Shown here: positions 51,495-61,076 of the stretch, piece after piece
How positions within the stretch are numbered: the first letter of the stretch is position 1
Layout: every line of letters starts with the position of its first letter
Source: Streptomyces albus subsp. chlorinus
GTDB taxonomy: Bacteria > Actinomycetota > Actinomycetes > Streptomycetales > Streptomycetaceae
NCBI RefSeq assembly: GCF_013302895.1
Contig: NZ_VJOK01000001.1
Span: 5,922,996-5,986,995, forward strand
Length of the DNA: 64,000 nt
Direction of reading: 5' to 3'
Notes under the pieces: generated by a model
The model's database searches: none
What the model saw: only the letters and a program-made list of their open reading frames with translations
Told to the model about the DNA's origin: nothing
Made by a program: the position numbers and the translations under genes

Positions 51495-53126
51495 ATGCCG
51501 CAGTCCCGTACCGCCGAGCGACGCACCGCGGCGCCCGTGACACAGCCGAACTGGACGCGGCTGGTCGCCATCGTGGCGGCGCTGACGGTGCTCACCCGGC
51601 TGCCCTCCTTCGTGCGCACCCCCTGGAACCCCGACGAGGGGTTCCTCGCCACGCAGGCGCGGCAGCTCGCGGACGGCGGCGAGCTGTACCACACCGTCGT
51701 CGACCGGAAGCCGCCGCTGGTCCCCTGGCTCTACCGGGGCGCGTTCGCCGCCTTCGGGGACGACTCGCTGTGGCCGGTGCGCGTCGTGGCGATCCTCGCG
51801 GTGCTGGCCGGCGCGCTGCTGGCCGCCTCCGTCGCGGCGCGCCGCTGGGGAGAGCGCGCGGCGTGGACGGCGGGCATCTGCTACGTCTTCCTGTCGGTGG
51901 GGCTCGATCCGGAGGACACCCAGGCGGCGACGTTCGAGGTCTTCATGCTGCCCTGGACGGTGGCGGCCTTCTGGTGCGCCGAGCGGTCGCGCTGGCTGGG
52001 GGCCGGGCTCGCCGTGGCCGCGGCGATGCTCTCGAAGCAGACCGGTGGAGCCGTCCTGCTGCCGGTGCTCGTACTGCTGTGGCAGCAGCGGGCAGGCTGG
52101 GGTGCGCTGGCGCGGGTCTGCGGCGCCGCGGCGCTCCCCCTGGTGGCCACCGCCCTCGCCTTCGGCCCCGGGCGGTTCCTGTACTGGATCGCCACCGGCT
52201 CCGGCGCCTACCTGTCCGCCGACGGAGCCGGGCTCAAGCCCCTGCTGCGCGCACTCGGCGGGCTCGGCCTGCTCACCCTGTCCGCGCTGCCCCTCGTCGT
52301 GGCCCTCGTCCACGCCGTACGCCGCCGCTCGGCCGGGCGGGCCACCCCCGGGAGCGGGTACGGCGACGGGGACCGCGCCGGAGGCGGGCACCCGGGCGAC
52401 GGCTCCAAGGACCGGCTCCCGCTCGCCGGCACCGCCGACCTGTGGATCTGGCTCGCCGCCTCGCTCGCCGCCGCCACCGTCGGCCTCCAGTTCTTCGGGC
52501 ACTACTTCCTCCAGCTGGTGCCGCCGCTGGCCGTGCTGGGCGCCGCCGCCGTGAACGAGCTGTCGGCCCGCGCCGCGACCGCCGCGCTCGCCGCCACCAC
52601 CCTGGTGGCCTGCGGCTACGTCGGCTGGGGCTTCACGGCCGGCCGCACCGAGCTGGACCACGCGCACCGGCTGGCCGACACGGTGCGCTCCTACACCCAG
52701 CGCGGCGACCGGGTGCTGCTGTGGGGCATGCACCCGGAGGGCTACTGGCTGGCCGGGCGCACCCCCGCCTCCCGCTTCCTGACGGCGGGGTTCCTCACCA
52801 ACTTCAGCGGCGGCCGGGGCGAGGCGCGGGTGGGGGAGCGGTACGCGATGGAGGGCGCCTGGCCGCAGTTCGAGAGGGAACTGCGCCGCCGCCCGCCCGA
52901 GCTGATCGTCGACGACTCGCGCGGCAAGGAGTACGGCGTCCGGCGCACCCCCACTCTCCGCCGCCATCTGGGCCGCCACTACGAGAAGGTGGCGACCATC
53001 GACGGCTCCGAGTTCTATCTGCTCTCCCGGCCGACGGAGCGCACCCCGTCCCCGCGTACGTCCACGCCGCGTACGTCCACGCCCCGCACCCCGGCGCCGC
53101 GCACCCCGGACCCCGCCGTGCGCTGA
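51495..53126 (+). CDS. GT39/ArnT-like integral membrane glycosyltransferase-family protein
   Basis: It has 543 residues and about 9-11 membrane segments. The first loop carries the acidic motif NPDEGFLATQARQLADGG and DRKPPLVPWLYR, typical of PMT/ArnT-like GT-C enzymes that use lipid-linked sugars. The C-terminal soluble part (VLLWGMHPEGYWLAGR to FYLLSRP) and a Thr/Pro repeat tail (PRTSTPRTSTPRT) follow. The -10 box TACATT (51482-51487) lies seven bases from ATG 51495, so a leaderless transcript is likely. Donor and acceptor are unknown. Confidence 0.75.
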   Translation: MPQSRTAERRTAAPVTQPNWTRLVAIVAALTVLTRLPSFVRTPWNPDEGFLATQARQLADGGELYHTVVDRKPPLVPWLYRGAFAAFGDDSLWPVRVVAILAVLAGALLAASVAARRWGERAAWTAGICYVFLSVGLDPEDTQAATFEVFMLPWTVAAFWCAERSRWLGAGLAVAAAMLSKQTGGAVLLPVLVLLWQQRAGWGALARVCGAAALPLVATALAFGPGRFLYWIATGSGAYLSADGAGLKPLLRALGGLGLLTLSALPLVVALVHAVRRRSAGRATPGSGYGDGDRAGGGHPGDGSKDRLPLAGTADLWIWLAASLAAATVGLQFFGHYFLQLVPPLAVLGAAAVNELSARAATAALAATTLVACGYVGWGFTAGRTELDHAHRLADTVRSYTQRGDRVLLWGMHPEGYWLAGRTPASRFLTAGFLTNFSGGRGEARVGERYAMEGAWPQFERELRRRPPELIVDDSRGKEYGVRRTPTLRRHLGRHYEKVATIDGSEFYLLSRPTERTPSPRTSTPRTSTPRTPAPRTPDPAVR

Positions 53127-53364
53127 GCGTTCCGGTCGCGCCGTCCCCGGCCGCCGCGCGCCATGGTGGCCGCCCCTCCCGCTGCTGTCCGCGTCCACCG
53201 GCCGTCCCGCCGGGCCCCGTCGCGGCCCCCGGCTGTCAAGATTCCGCTCCCCGGCTGCTCGCCCGCTGTTCTCCCGGGCCCGCTACGGTCGCCGTTCCGC
53301 GTGGGTGCGCCGGACTCCGCACACGGCCGGCGCCCCAGCACAGCACGAACCGCAGGAGGACAGC

Positions 53365-53817
53365 GTGTCGTTCGACGAGGAGTGGGCCGGGCTCAAGGCC
53401 GCGTACGCGCCCGACAGTACGGCCCGCATGCGGCCGGCCGGAGCGGGCCGCCGCGGGGGAGGCGGGGTGCCGGGCCCGCGGAAGAAGCTCGACGTGACGG
53501 CCGGCGTGCTGCGGGGGCGCGCCGGCCGGACGGAGGCCGTCCGCGGGCGGTTCCTCAAGGCCGACGACGAGGTGATGCGCGAGACCGGGCAGGTCACCGG
53601 CAGCCTCAAGGGCTTCCGCACCGACGCGGCCGTCGCCGTCTTCCAGGAGCGCTGGCGCGACCAGATGGCCTACGTCAGGGACCAGTTCACCGGCACGGCC
53701 ACGGCGCTGCGGGACGCCGCGAGGCTGTTCACCACCGAGGACCACGGGCGCGAGCGGGACATCGACGCCCTCCGTGACGGCCGCGCATCCGGCGACGACC
53801 GCGGAGCCCGCCCATGA
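53365..53817 (+). CDS. WXG100-like small helical protein
   Basis: It has 150 residues. The C-terminal half (residues 50-135: LDVTAGVLRGRAGRTEAVRGRFLK, then VAVFQERWRDQMAYVRDQFTGTATALRDAA) is a pair of helices as in ESX/WXG100-type type VII secretion substrates, with an RW-D turn in place of strict WxG. The first 45 residues are basic and Gly-rich. GTG 53365 has AGGAGGA upstream. Its stop overlaps the ATG of the large downstream gene (ATGA), an arrangement seen for WXG partner and large-substrate pairs. Confidence 0.6.
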   Translation: MSFDEEWAGLKAAYAPDSTARMRPAGAGRRGGGGVPGPRKKLDVTAGVLRGRAGRTEAVRGRFLKADDEVMRETGQVTGSLKGFRTDAAVAVFQERWRDQMAYVRDQFTGTATALRDAARLFTTEDHGRERDIDALRDGRASGDDRGARP

Positions 53818-56126
53818 GCGGGGGTCCCGGCTACACCGACGTCCGGCACGCGAACCTGACCCCGCTGGACGAGGCCGTCACCAAGTGGAAGAACGCACCG
53901 GGCACTCTCTCCCAGGTCGCCACCGACTTCGGCACCGAGGTCACCAAGGGCCTGGCCGACTCCGGCTGGGAGGGCGAGACGGCCCGGGCGGCGTGGCGCA
54001 GATTCCGTCTCGTCAAGGCGCAGCTGCTGGCGGCCCAGGAGGAGGCCCGCCGGGTCCACACGGTGCTCTCCCAGGCGCTGGAGAAGTTCCGGGCGGCCCA
54101 GGAGGACCTCAAGGCCATCGAGGACGAACTGGAGGGGCACGCGCACCTGAAGCTCGACCAGCGCGACGGCTCGGTGCGGCTGGAGCTGACCGCCGAGGAG
54201 GAGCCGAAGCGCACCGCCTGCACCAAGGCGTACCAGGAGGCCCTCGCCTCCTACCGGGACCGCACCCGCGCCGCCCTCGAGAGCGCCGACACCGCCGACC
54301 GGGACCTGGCCCACGCGCTGACCGCCGATGTGAACGGTACGGCACGCGGCTTCAACGACCGCGCGTACGGCAGCCTGGAGGCGGCCCGCGCACAGGTGGC
54401 CGCCGATCTGAGGGAGGCACTGCGCCTGGCCGGCGCCGAGCAGGGCACGATGACCTCCGACCAGCTGGGGCGGCTCACCATGCTGGTGACGCGGCACAGC
54501 GGTGACGCCGAGTTCGCCGAGCGGTTCGCCACCACGCTCGGGGCCGAACGCACCCTGAAGCTCTGGTACAACGCCACCCACCCGCGCAGCCTCGACCACC
54601 CGGACACCGAGATCGACGAGACGGAGTGGTGGAAGTCGGCCTGCACGCTCCAGAAAACCCTCGGCACCACCCTGGCCACCGCCTCGCACGCCGACAGCCC
54701 CGCGATACGGCGCTGGCAGCAGGAGGTCATCGCCCTGGGGGACCGGCGCGTGGCGACCTTCGCAACCACCCACCCCTTCGGCTTCCAGCTGATGAGCAAC
54801 CTGATGCGCTCGGGCACCTGGGATGCGGGCTTCCTCAACCGGTACGGCGACACGCTCCTCGCCTGGGACGAGAAGCTCAACACCCGTGACGGCTACGCCT
54901 ACTGGGCCAACACGGCCGACTCCGACACCCTCGACCTGCTCGGCGGCGGCCGGGGAGCAGGCGACACCGGCCACGACGCCGCCATCGGGTTCCTGGAGGC
55001 GCTGGGCCGCAACCCCGAGGCGGCGACCACCTTCTTCGCCCGGCCGGCCGGCGTCAGCGGTGCCGTCGACCGCGGCAGCGAACTCAACGGCCACCTCGCC
55101 TGTCTGACGAGCGAGCGCAACTGGGTCTTCGACGGCAACACCCGGGCCGGCCCCCGCGAACTGGCGGGCCACGAGGCGCTGGGCCACGCGCTCACCGCGG
55201 CGACGACCGGCTACGCGTGGGACGATCCGCTGCTCACCGGAGAGAAGCCGGAGATCTTCGCGCACGGCGGGGACCGGCGCACCGCCGCGACGGCGGGAGT
55301 GATGGAGCAGGTCGTGCACGTCTACGGCGGCGAGGACGGCCCCCGGCTGCTGCACGAGCAGGCCGCCCTGGCGCCGGCTCTCGGCGCGATGGGCGGCTCC
55401 TATGTGGACGACCTCAACCGCGGCGTCTCCGGCGTGGGCGACTCGCTGCGGAACACCGGCGCCTTCCCGCCGGCGTACCGGGGCGCGGCCGGCTTCGGCC
55501 GCGACCAGGCCGTGGACTTCCTCAGCGTCCTCGGCCGGCACGAGACCTCGCACGGGCTGATGAACCAGGCCGAACACCTCTACACGCTCGACCGGTTGGC
55601 GGAAAAACCGCCGTCCGAGAGCGAGGAGAACTGGACGGCGGGACGGCGCGTGCTGCTGACGGAGGCCGAGGTGCGCGGGACGCTCGACCACGCGCGCGTC
55701 CGGCAGATCGAGGCCCGGTACGACGCCGAGTCCGCCGCCGCGCAGGACTCCTACCGGCAGTCGGCGAACTGGACCCGGGTCGGGATGAGCGCCTCGGCGC
55801 CGGCGATTGCCAATGGGGTGCTCAATGTGGTGGGAAAGAGCGGGCCGTGGGGAGTGGTGATCCCCATCGCGCAGGCGAGCGGGGTGGAATTCGCGAAGCT
55901 CTTCCACGACGACGCCGTCTTCGGCGGACCGCGAAATCCCGACCCGCCGCAGAACAAGGACCAGTTCTTCGCCCGCGGCGAGCGGGATTTGGGCGCCACC
56001 GCACAGAAGTACCTCATCGATTCCCGGCACGGCGGTGACGTGACGGGTGATCTCGCCGACGACATCAAGAGCACATACCTGGCCGTCGGCCCCCAGGGCA
56101 ACGCCTACGAGGGCCGTGAACCGTAG
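53814..56126 (+). CDS. Large WXG/LXG-like protein of the Streptomyces DUF6571 type
   Basis: It has 770 residues. The N-terminal 130 are WXG-like coiled-coil helices (GTEVTKGLADSGWEGETARAAWRRF, EEARRVHTVLSQALEKFRAAQEDLKAIEDELEG). The middle (about 220-480) is helical with FGFQLMSNLMRSGTWDAGFLNRYGDTLLAWDEK, a pattern I associate with DUF6571 in streptomycetes. The C-terminus (600-770) contains GAPAIANGVLNVVGKSG-type hydrophobic stretch VVIPIAQASGVEF and no recognised toxin motif. ATG 53814 overlaps the upstream stop. Export by a type VII-like system is inferred. No secretion genes are in the window. Confidence 0.6.
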   Translation: MSGGPGYTDVRHANLTPLDEAVTKWKNAPGTLSQVATDFGTEVTKGLADSGWEGETARAAWRRFRLVKAQLLAAQEEARRVHTVLSQALEKFRAAQEDLKAIEDELEGHAHLKLDQRDGSVRLELTAEEEPKRTACTKAYQEALASYRDRTRAALESADTADRDLAHALTADVNGTARGFNDRAYGSLEAARAQVAADLREALRLAGAEQGTMTSDQLGRLTMLVTRHSGDAEFAERFATTLGAERTLKLWYNATHPRSLDHPDTEIDETEWWKSACTLQKTLGTTLATASHADSPAIRRWQQEVIALGDRRVATFATTHPFGFQLMSNLMRSGTWDAGFLNRYGDTLLAWDEKLNTRDGYAYWANTADSDTLDLLGGGRGAGDTGHDAAIGFLEALGRNPEAATTFFARPAGVSGAVDRGSELNGHLACLTSERNWVFDGNTRAGPRELAGHEALGHALTAATTGYAWDDPLLTGEKPEIFAHGGDRRTAATAGVMEQVVHVYGGEDGPRLLHEQAALAPALGAMGGSYVDDLNRGVSGVGDSLRNTGAFPPAYRGAAGFGRDQAVDFLSVLGRHETSHGLMNQAEHLYTLDRLAEKPPSESEENWTAGRRVLLTEAEVRGTLDHARVRQIEARYDAESAAAQDSYRQSANWTRVGMSASAPAIANGVLNVVGKSGPWGVVIPIAQASGVEFAKLFHDDAVFGGPRNPDPPQNKDQFFARGERDLGATAQKYLIDSRHGGDVTGDLADDIKSTYLAVGPQGNAYEGREP

Positions 56127-56148
56127 GTGAAGTGAGCGCCACCCGTGC

Positions 56149-56182
56149 CCCGCCCGTCCCGTCTCCTGCCGGGACGGGCGGG
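56149..56182. terminator. Bidirectional terminator hairpin
   Basis: CCCGCCCGTCCCG (56149-56161) and CGGGACGGGCGGG (56170-56182) are perfect 13-bp arms with an 8-base loop, between the convergent WXG-like and fadB genes. Confidence 0.8.
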
Positions 56183-56193
56183 ACCGGGATTCC

Positions 56194-58314
56194 TCACGCC
56201 GGGACGCTCGCCAGGCCCGGCTCCAGGAAGCGGCGGCCGGTGACGCGCTCGCTGACGCCCTCACGGTCCAGGTACGGCGTCACCCCGCCGAGGTGGAAGG
56301 GCCACCCGGCGCCGGTGATCAGGCACAGGTCGATGTCCTGCGCCTCGGCGACCACACCGTCGTCCAGCATCAGCCGGATCTCTTCCGCGATGGCGTTCAG
56401 CGCCCGCTCGCGCACCTGCTCCTCGGTCAGCACCGTCTCCCCGGTCCGGAAGAGCCCGGCGACCTCCGGATCCAGCTCCTGCGTGCCGGGCACGTACAGG
56501 TTGCGCTTGCCCGCCTCGACGACGCGGCCGAGGTTCTCCGAGACGGCGAACCGGTCGGGGAAGGCGGCGTGCAGAGTGCCCGCGACGTGGTGCGCGACGG
56601 CCGGGCCGACCAGTTCCAGCAGCTGGATCGGCGACATCGGCAGGCCCAGCGGGGCCAGCGCCCGGTCGGCGACCTCCACCGGCGTGCCCTCGTCGATGGA
56701 GCGCAGCACCTCGCCCAGGAACCGGGTCAGCACCCGGTTGACGACGAACGCGGGCGCGTCCTTGACCAGCACGGCGGTCTTCTTCAGCTTCTTGGCGACA
56801 CCGAACGCGGTGGCCAGCGCCGCGTCGTCGGTCTTGACGCCCCGCACGATCTCCAGCAGCGGGAGGACGGCGACGGGGTTGAAGAAGTGGAAGCCCACGA
56901 CCCGCTCGGGGTGCTTGAGCTGCGAGGCCATCTCGCCGACCGACAGCGAGGAGGTGTTGGTGGCGAGGATGGCGTGCTCCGGCACGACCGCCTCGACCTC
57001 GGCGAACACCTTCTGCTTGACGCCCATCTCCTCGAAGACGGCCTCGATCACGAAGTCGGCGTCCGAGAAGGCGGCGGCCTTGTCCAGCGAGCCGGTCACC
57101 AGCGCCTTGAGGCGGTTGGCCTTGTCCTGGTTGATGCGGCCCTTGAGCAGCAGTTTGTCGATCTCCTCGTGGCAGTAGGCCACGCCCTTGTCGACGCGCT
57201 CCTGGTCGATGTCGGTCAGCACGACCGGCACTTCCAGACGGCGCGCGAACAGCAGACCGAGCTGCGAGGCCATCAGCCCGGCGCCGACGACCCCGACCTT
57301 GGTGACCGGCCGCGCCAGGTCCTTGGACGGGGCACCCGCCGGGCGCTTGGCGCGCTTCTGCACCAGGTTGAAGGCGTACAGTCCGCTGCGCAGCTCGCCG
57401 CCCATGATCAGGTCGGCCAGCGCCTGGGTCTCGGCCTCGAAGCCCTGCCGCAGGTCGCCGTTCTTGGCGGCGGCGATGATGTCGAGGGCCCGGTAGGCGG
57501 CCGGGGCGGCGCCGTGCACCTTGCTGTCGGCGATCTGCCTGCCGCGCTCGACGGCCGCGTCCCACGCCTCGCCGCGGTCCACCTCGGCGCGCACGACCTC
57601 GATCTCGCCCTTGAGGACGGCCGCCGTCCAGCGCAGCGACTCCTCCAGGAAGTCGGCGCCCTCGAACAGGGCGTCGGCGATACCCAGTTCGTAGACCTGC
57701 TCGCCCTTGAGCTGCCGGTTCTGGTTGAGCGAGTTCTCGATGATGACGCTGACCGCGCGCTCGGCGCCGATCAGATTCGGCAGCAGCGCGCAGCCGCCCC
57801 AGCCGGGCACCAGGCCGAGGAAGACCTCGGGCAGTGAGAAGGCCGGCAGCGCGGCGGAGACGGTGCGGTAGGTGCAGTGCAGACCCACCTCGACGCCGCC
57901 GCCCATCGCCGCGCCGTTGTAGTACGCGAACGTGGGCACGGCCAGGTTGGCCAGCCGGACGAAGACGTCGTGGCCGCCCTTGCCGATGGCGACCGCGTCC
58001 TCGTGCCGCTTCAGCAGCTCGACGCCCTTGAGGTCGGCACCGACGGCGAAGATGAACGGCTTGCCGGTGAGCCCGACGCCCTTGATCTCGCCGTCCGCGG
58101 CCTCCTTCTCCACCTGGTCGAGGGCCGCGTCCAGGTTGGCCAGCGACTGCGGGCCGAAGGTGGTGGGCTTGGTGTGGTCCAGCCCGTTGTCCAGCGTGAT
58201 GAGGGCGAAGCGCCCCGCCCCGCCGGGCAGGTCGAGGTGGCGTACGTGCGCCTGCGTGACGACCTCGTCCGGGAAGAGCGCGGCCGCGCCCTTCAGCAGC
58301 TCAGCGGTGCTCAT
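56194..58314 (-). CDS. fadB: Fatty acid oxidation complex alpha subunit (enoyl-CoA hydratase/3-hydroxyacyl-CoA dehydrogenase)
   Basis: It has 706 residues. The N-terminal crotonase domain (about 1-300) has the oxyanion loop NGAAMGGGVEVGLHCTYR and SLPEVFLGLVPGWGG with its catalytic Glu. The NAD-binding part begins VTKVGVVGAGLMASQLGLLFAR (about 345). The dehydrogenase catalytic His is in GFHFFNPVAVLPLLEIV. C-terminal 3HCDH domains follow (APAFVVNRVLTRFL). ATG 58314 is two bases after the fadA stop. It performs hydration and NAD-dependent oxidation in beta-oxidation, with FadA as partner. Confidence 0.95.
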   Translation of the reverse strand: MSTAELLKGAAALFPDEVVTQAHVRHLDLPGGAGRFALITLDNGLDHTKPTTFGPQSLANLDAALDQVEKEAADGEIKGVGLTGKPFIFAVGADLKGVELLKRHEDAVAIGKGGHDVFVRLANLAVPTFAYYNGAAMGGGVEVGLHCTYRTVSAALPAFSLPEVFLGLVPGWGGCALLPNLIGAERAVSVIIENSLNQNRQLKGEQVYELGIADALFEGADFLEESLRWTAAVLKGEIEVVRAEVDRGEAWDAAVERGRQIADSKVHGAAPAAYRALDIIAAAKNGDLRQGFEAETQALADLIMGGELRSGLYAFNLVQKRAKRPAGAPSKDLARPVTKVGVVGAGLMASQLGLLFARRLEVPVVLTDIDQERVDKGVAYCHEEIDKLLLKGRINQDKANRLKALVTGSLDKAAAFSDADFVIEAVFEEMGVKQKVFAEVEAVVPEHAILATNTSSLSVGEMASQLKHPERVVGFHFFNPVAVLPLLEIVRGVKTDDAALATAFGVAKKLKKTAVLVKDAPAFVVNRVLTRFLGEVLRSIDEGTPVEVADRALAPLGLPMSPIQLLELVGPAVAHHVAGTLHAAFPDRFAVSENLGRVVEAGKRNLYVPGTQELDPEVAGLFRTGETVLTEEQVRERALNAIAEEIRLMLDDGVVAEAQDIDLCLITGAGWPFHLGGVTPYLDREGVSERVTGRRFLEPGLASVPA

Positions 58315-58316
58315 GC

Positions 58317-59531
58317 TCACTTGCCCTCCCAGTGGGGGTTCTCCCAGATGACGGTCCCGCCCATGCCGAAGCCGACGCACATGGTGGTCAGGCCGTAGCG
58401 GACGTGCGGCTGCTCCTCGAACTGGCGGGCGAGCTGAGTCATCAGCCGCACACCGGAGGAGGCCAGCGGGTGGCCGAAGGCGATGGCGCCGCCGTACTGG
58501 TTGACGCGCGGGTCGTCGTCGGCGATGCCGTAGTGGTCCAGCAGCGCGAGCACCTGGACGGCGAACGCCTCGTTGATCTCGAACAGGCCGATGTCGTCGA
58601 TGGACAGACCGGCCTTGGCCAGCGCCTTCTCGGTGGCCGGGACCGGGCCGATGCCCATGACCTCCGGCTCCACACCGGCGAACGCGTAGGAGACCAGCCG
58701 CATCTTGACCGGCAGCCCCAGCTCGCGGGCCACGTCCTCGGCGGCGATGAGGGAGGCGGTGGCACCGTCGTTCAGGCCCGCGGCGTTGCCCGGGGTGACG
58801 CGGCCGTGCGCACGGAAGGGCGTCTTGAGCCCGGCGAGGTTCTCCAGCGTGGTGCCCGGCCGCATCGGCTCGTCGGCGGTGGCCAGGCCCCAGCCCGTCT
58901 CCCCGCCCTCGGGGGAGGTGCGGCGGATGGAGATCGGCACCAGATCCGGCTGGATCTTGTCGTTGGCGTACGCCTTGGCCGCCTTCTCCTGGCTGCGCAC
59001 CGCGTAGGCGTCGGCGCGCTCCTTGGTCAGGTGCGGGAAGCGGTCGTGCAGGTTCTCGGCGGTCATGCCCATGAACATCGCGGACTCGTCGACCAGCTTC
59101 TCCGACACGAAGCGCGGGTTGGGGTCCACGCCCTCACCCATCGGGTGCCGGCCCATGTGCTCGACGCCGCCGGCGACGACCAGGTCGTAGGCGCCGAAGG
59201 CGATCGACCCGGAGGTCGTCGTGACGGCCGTCATCGCGCCCGCGCACATCCGGTCGATGGAGTAGCCGGGCACGGTCGGCGGCAGCCCCGCCAGGATCCC
59301 GGCGGTCCGGCCCAGTGTCAGGCCCTGGTCGCCGATCTGCGTGGTCGCGGCGATGGCGACCTCGTCGATGCGCTCCGGAGGCAGGTCGGGGTTGCGGCGG
59401 AGCAGCTCGCGGATGCACTTGACGACCAGGTCGTCCGCGCGGGTCTCGTGGTAGATGCCCTTGGGGCCCGCCTTGCCGAACGGTGTGCGAACGCCGTCGA
59501 CGAAGACGACGTCCCTTGCGGTACGAGGCAC
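58317..59531 (-). CDS. fadA: Acetyl-CoA acyltransferase (3-ketoacyl-CoA thiolase)
   Basis: It has 404 residues, full length for thiolases. The nucleophilic cysteine is in SIDRMCAGAMTAV, then NEAFAVQVL, the catalytic His in GHPLASSG and the second Cys in TMCVGFGMGG. It cleaves 3-ketoacyl-CoA in the last step of beta-oxidation. GTG 59531 has GGAGGAG upstream. It is the first gene of the fadA-fadB operon on the minus strand. Confidence 0.95.
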   Translation of the reverse strand: MPRTARDVVFVDGVRTPFGKAGPKGIYHETRADDLVVKCIRELLRRNPDLPPERIDEVAIAATTQIGDQGLTLGRTAGILAGLPPTVPGYSIDRMCAGAMTAVTTTSGSIAFGAYDLVVAGGVEHMGRHPMGEGVDPNPRFVSEKLVDESAMFMGMTAENLHDRFPHLTKERADAYAVRSQEKAAKAYANDKIQPDLVPISIRRTSPEGGETGWGLATADEPMRPGTTLENLAGLKTPFRAHGRVTPGNAAGLNDGATASLIAAEDVARELGLPVKMRLVSYAFAGVEPEVMGIGPVPATEKALAKAGLSIDDIGLFEINEAFAVQVLALLDHYGIADDDPRVNQYGGAIAFGHPLASSGVRLMTQLARQFEEQPHVRYGLTTMCVGFGMGGTVIWENPHWEGK

Positions 59532-59641
59532 GTTGGCTCTCCTCCAGGTGCGGCCGGGGGTCGGTCGACCCCCATGCTACTTGCCGGTAACCACCTGGCA
59601 AGGGCCGACCTGGGGCAGGGGCGCACGTCACACCGGAACGT

Positions 59642-60904
59642 CTACGCGGAGACCGTCAGCGCCGCCCGCAGCAGCTGAGCCGTCTGCCCGATCTGCCACT
59701 CGCGCGCCCCCAGCGCGCGCAGCGCCCCGGAGACCGACTCGAGCGTGATCTCGGCAGGCGGCTCCCAGCACAGCCGGCGCACCGTGTCCGGGGTCAGCAG
59801 GTTCTCCTGCGGCAGATTCAGCTCCTCGGCGCGCTCGGTCACCGCGGCACGGGCCGCCGACAGCCGGGCCGCGGCCGCCGGGTCCTTGTCGGCCCAGGCG
59901 CGGGGCGGCGGCGGGCCGTGGGTGGCCTGGCTCTGCTGCGGCAGCTCCTCCTCGGGCAGGGCACGCGCCCGCTCGACCGCCGCGTGCCACTGGTCGAGCT
60001 GCCGGCGGCCCATCCGCTGGCCGAACCCGGGCAGCGCCGCCAGGGCCCGGGCGCTGGTCGGCATGGCCAGCGCGGCCTCCACGATCGCCGCGTCCGAGAG
60101 CACCTTGCCCGGCGAGACGTCCCGCTTGCGCGCCACCGCGTCCCGCGCCTGCCACAACTCCCGAACGACGGCCATCTGACGGCGCCGCCGCACCTTGTGC
60201 ATACCCGAGGTGCGGCGCCACGGGTCCTTGCGGGGCGGCGGCGGGGCGGCGGCGGCGATCGCCGCGAACTCCTCCTGGGCCCACTCCAGCTTGCCCTGCC
60301 GCGACAGCTCCACCTCCAGCGCGTCCCGCAGGTCCACCAGCAGCTCGACGTCGAGCGCCGCGTAGCGCAGCCACGGCTCGGGCAGCGGGCGGGTGGACCA
60401 GTCGACGGCGGAGTGCCCCTTCTCCAGGGCGTAGCCGAGCACGTTCTCCACCATCGCGCCGAGCCCCACCCGGGCGAACCCGGCGAGCCGCCCGGCCAGC
60501 TCGGTGTCGAAGAGCCGCGTGGGCCGCATGCCTATCTCGCGCAGGCACGGCAGGTCCTGGGTGGCCGCGTGCAGCACCCACTCGCTGCCCGCCAGCGCCG
60601 CGTCCAGGCCCGACAGATCAGGGCAGGCGACAGGGTCGATCAGCGCGGTGCCCGCGCCGGCGCGGCGCAGCTGCACCAGATAGGCGCGCTGTCCGTAGCG
60701 GTAACCGGAGGCGCGCTCGGCGTCCACCGCCACCGGCCCGCTGCCCGCCGCGAACGCCTCGGTCACCCGGGCCAGCTGCTCGGCCGTGGCGGTGACGGGC
60801 GGGATGCCCTCGCGCGGTTCCAGGAGTGGGACCGGCGCCGGGGCGGAGTCCTGGACAGGGGCCTGAGCTGCGGGGGCTGATGCGGTCTCTTGGGCGTCGG
60901 TCAC
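59642..60904 (-). CDS. rnd: Ribonuclease D
   Basis: This is a DEDD-family 3'-5' exoribonuclease of 420 residues. Exo I is VAVDAERASGYRYGQRAYL (D-x-E), Exo II lies in LHAATQDLPCL, and Exo III is RYAALDVELL (Y-x3-D). A HRDC domain follows (about 215-300: VVRELWQARDAVARKRDVSPGKVL). The C-terminus is Ala-rich. GTG 60904 has no strong ribosome-binding site. It functions in tRNA and stable RNA 3' processing. It occupies the usual streptomycete position between the fad genes and the LuxR-type regulator. Confidence 0.93.
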   Translation of the reverse strand: MTDAQETASAPAAQAPVQDSAPAPVPLLEPREGIPPVTATAEQLARVTEAFAAGSGPVAVDAERASGYRYGQRAYLVQLRRAGAGTALIDPVACPDLSGLDAALAGSEWVLHAATQDLPCLREIGMRPTRLFDTELAGRLAGFARVGLGAMVENVLGYALEKGHSAVDWSTRPLPEPWLRYAALDVELLVDLRDALEVELSRQGKLEWAQEEFAAIAAAAPPPPRKDPWRRTSGMHKVRRRRQMAVVRELWQARDAVARKRDVSPGKVLSDAAIVEAALAMPTSARALAALPGFGQRMGRRQLDQWHAAVERARALPEEELPQQSQATHGPPPPRAWADKDPAAAARLSAARAAVTERAEELNLPQENLLTPDTVRRLCWEPPAEITLESVSGALRALGAREWQIGQTAQLLRAALTVSA

Positions 60905-60933
60905 CAGTCAAGAGTAGCCGCGCGCGCACGAAG

Positions 60934-60975
60934 CCGGGCGCCCGCCGAGGGAACGTTACCTCGACGGGCGCCCGG
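60934..60975. terminator. Hairpin between the response regulator and RNase D genes
   Basis: CCGGGCGCCCGCCGAGG (60934-60950) pairs with CCTCGACGGGCGCCCGG (60959-60975) with one mismatch and an 8-base loop, downstream of the regulator on the minus strand. Confidence 0.7.
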
Positions 60976-61076
60976 AAAGCCGAACGGTGCGGGAGCCGAA
61001 CGGCGCGGAGGGGACGGGGAGTGGAGCGGAGGACGGCGGACGGAGGGAGAAGGAGGCGGGAGGGGAGGGGGAGCGG

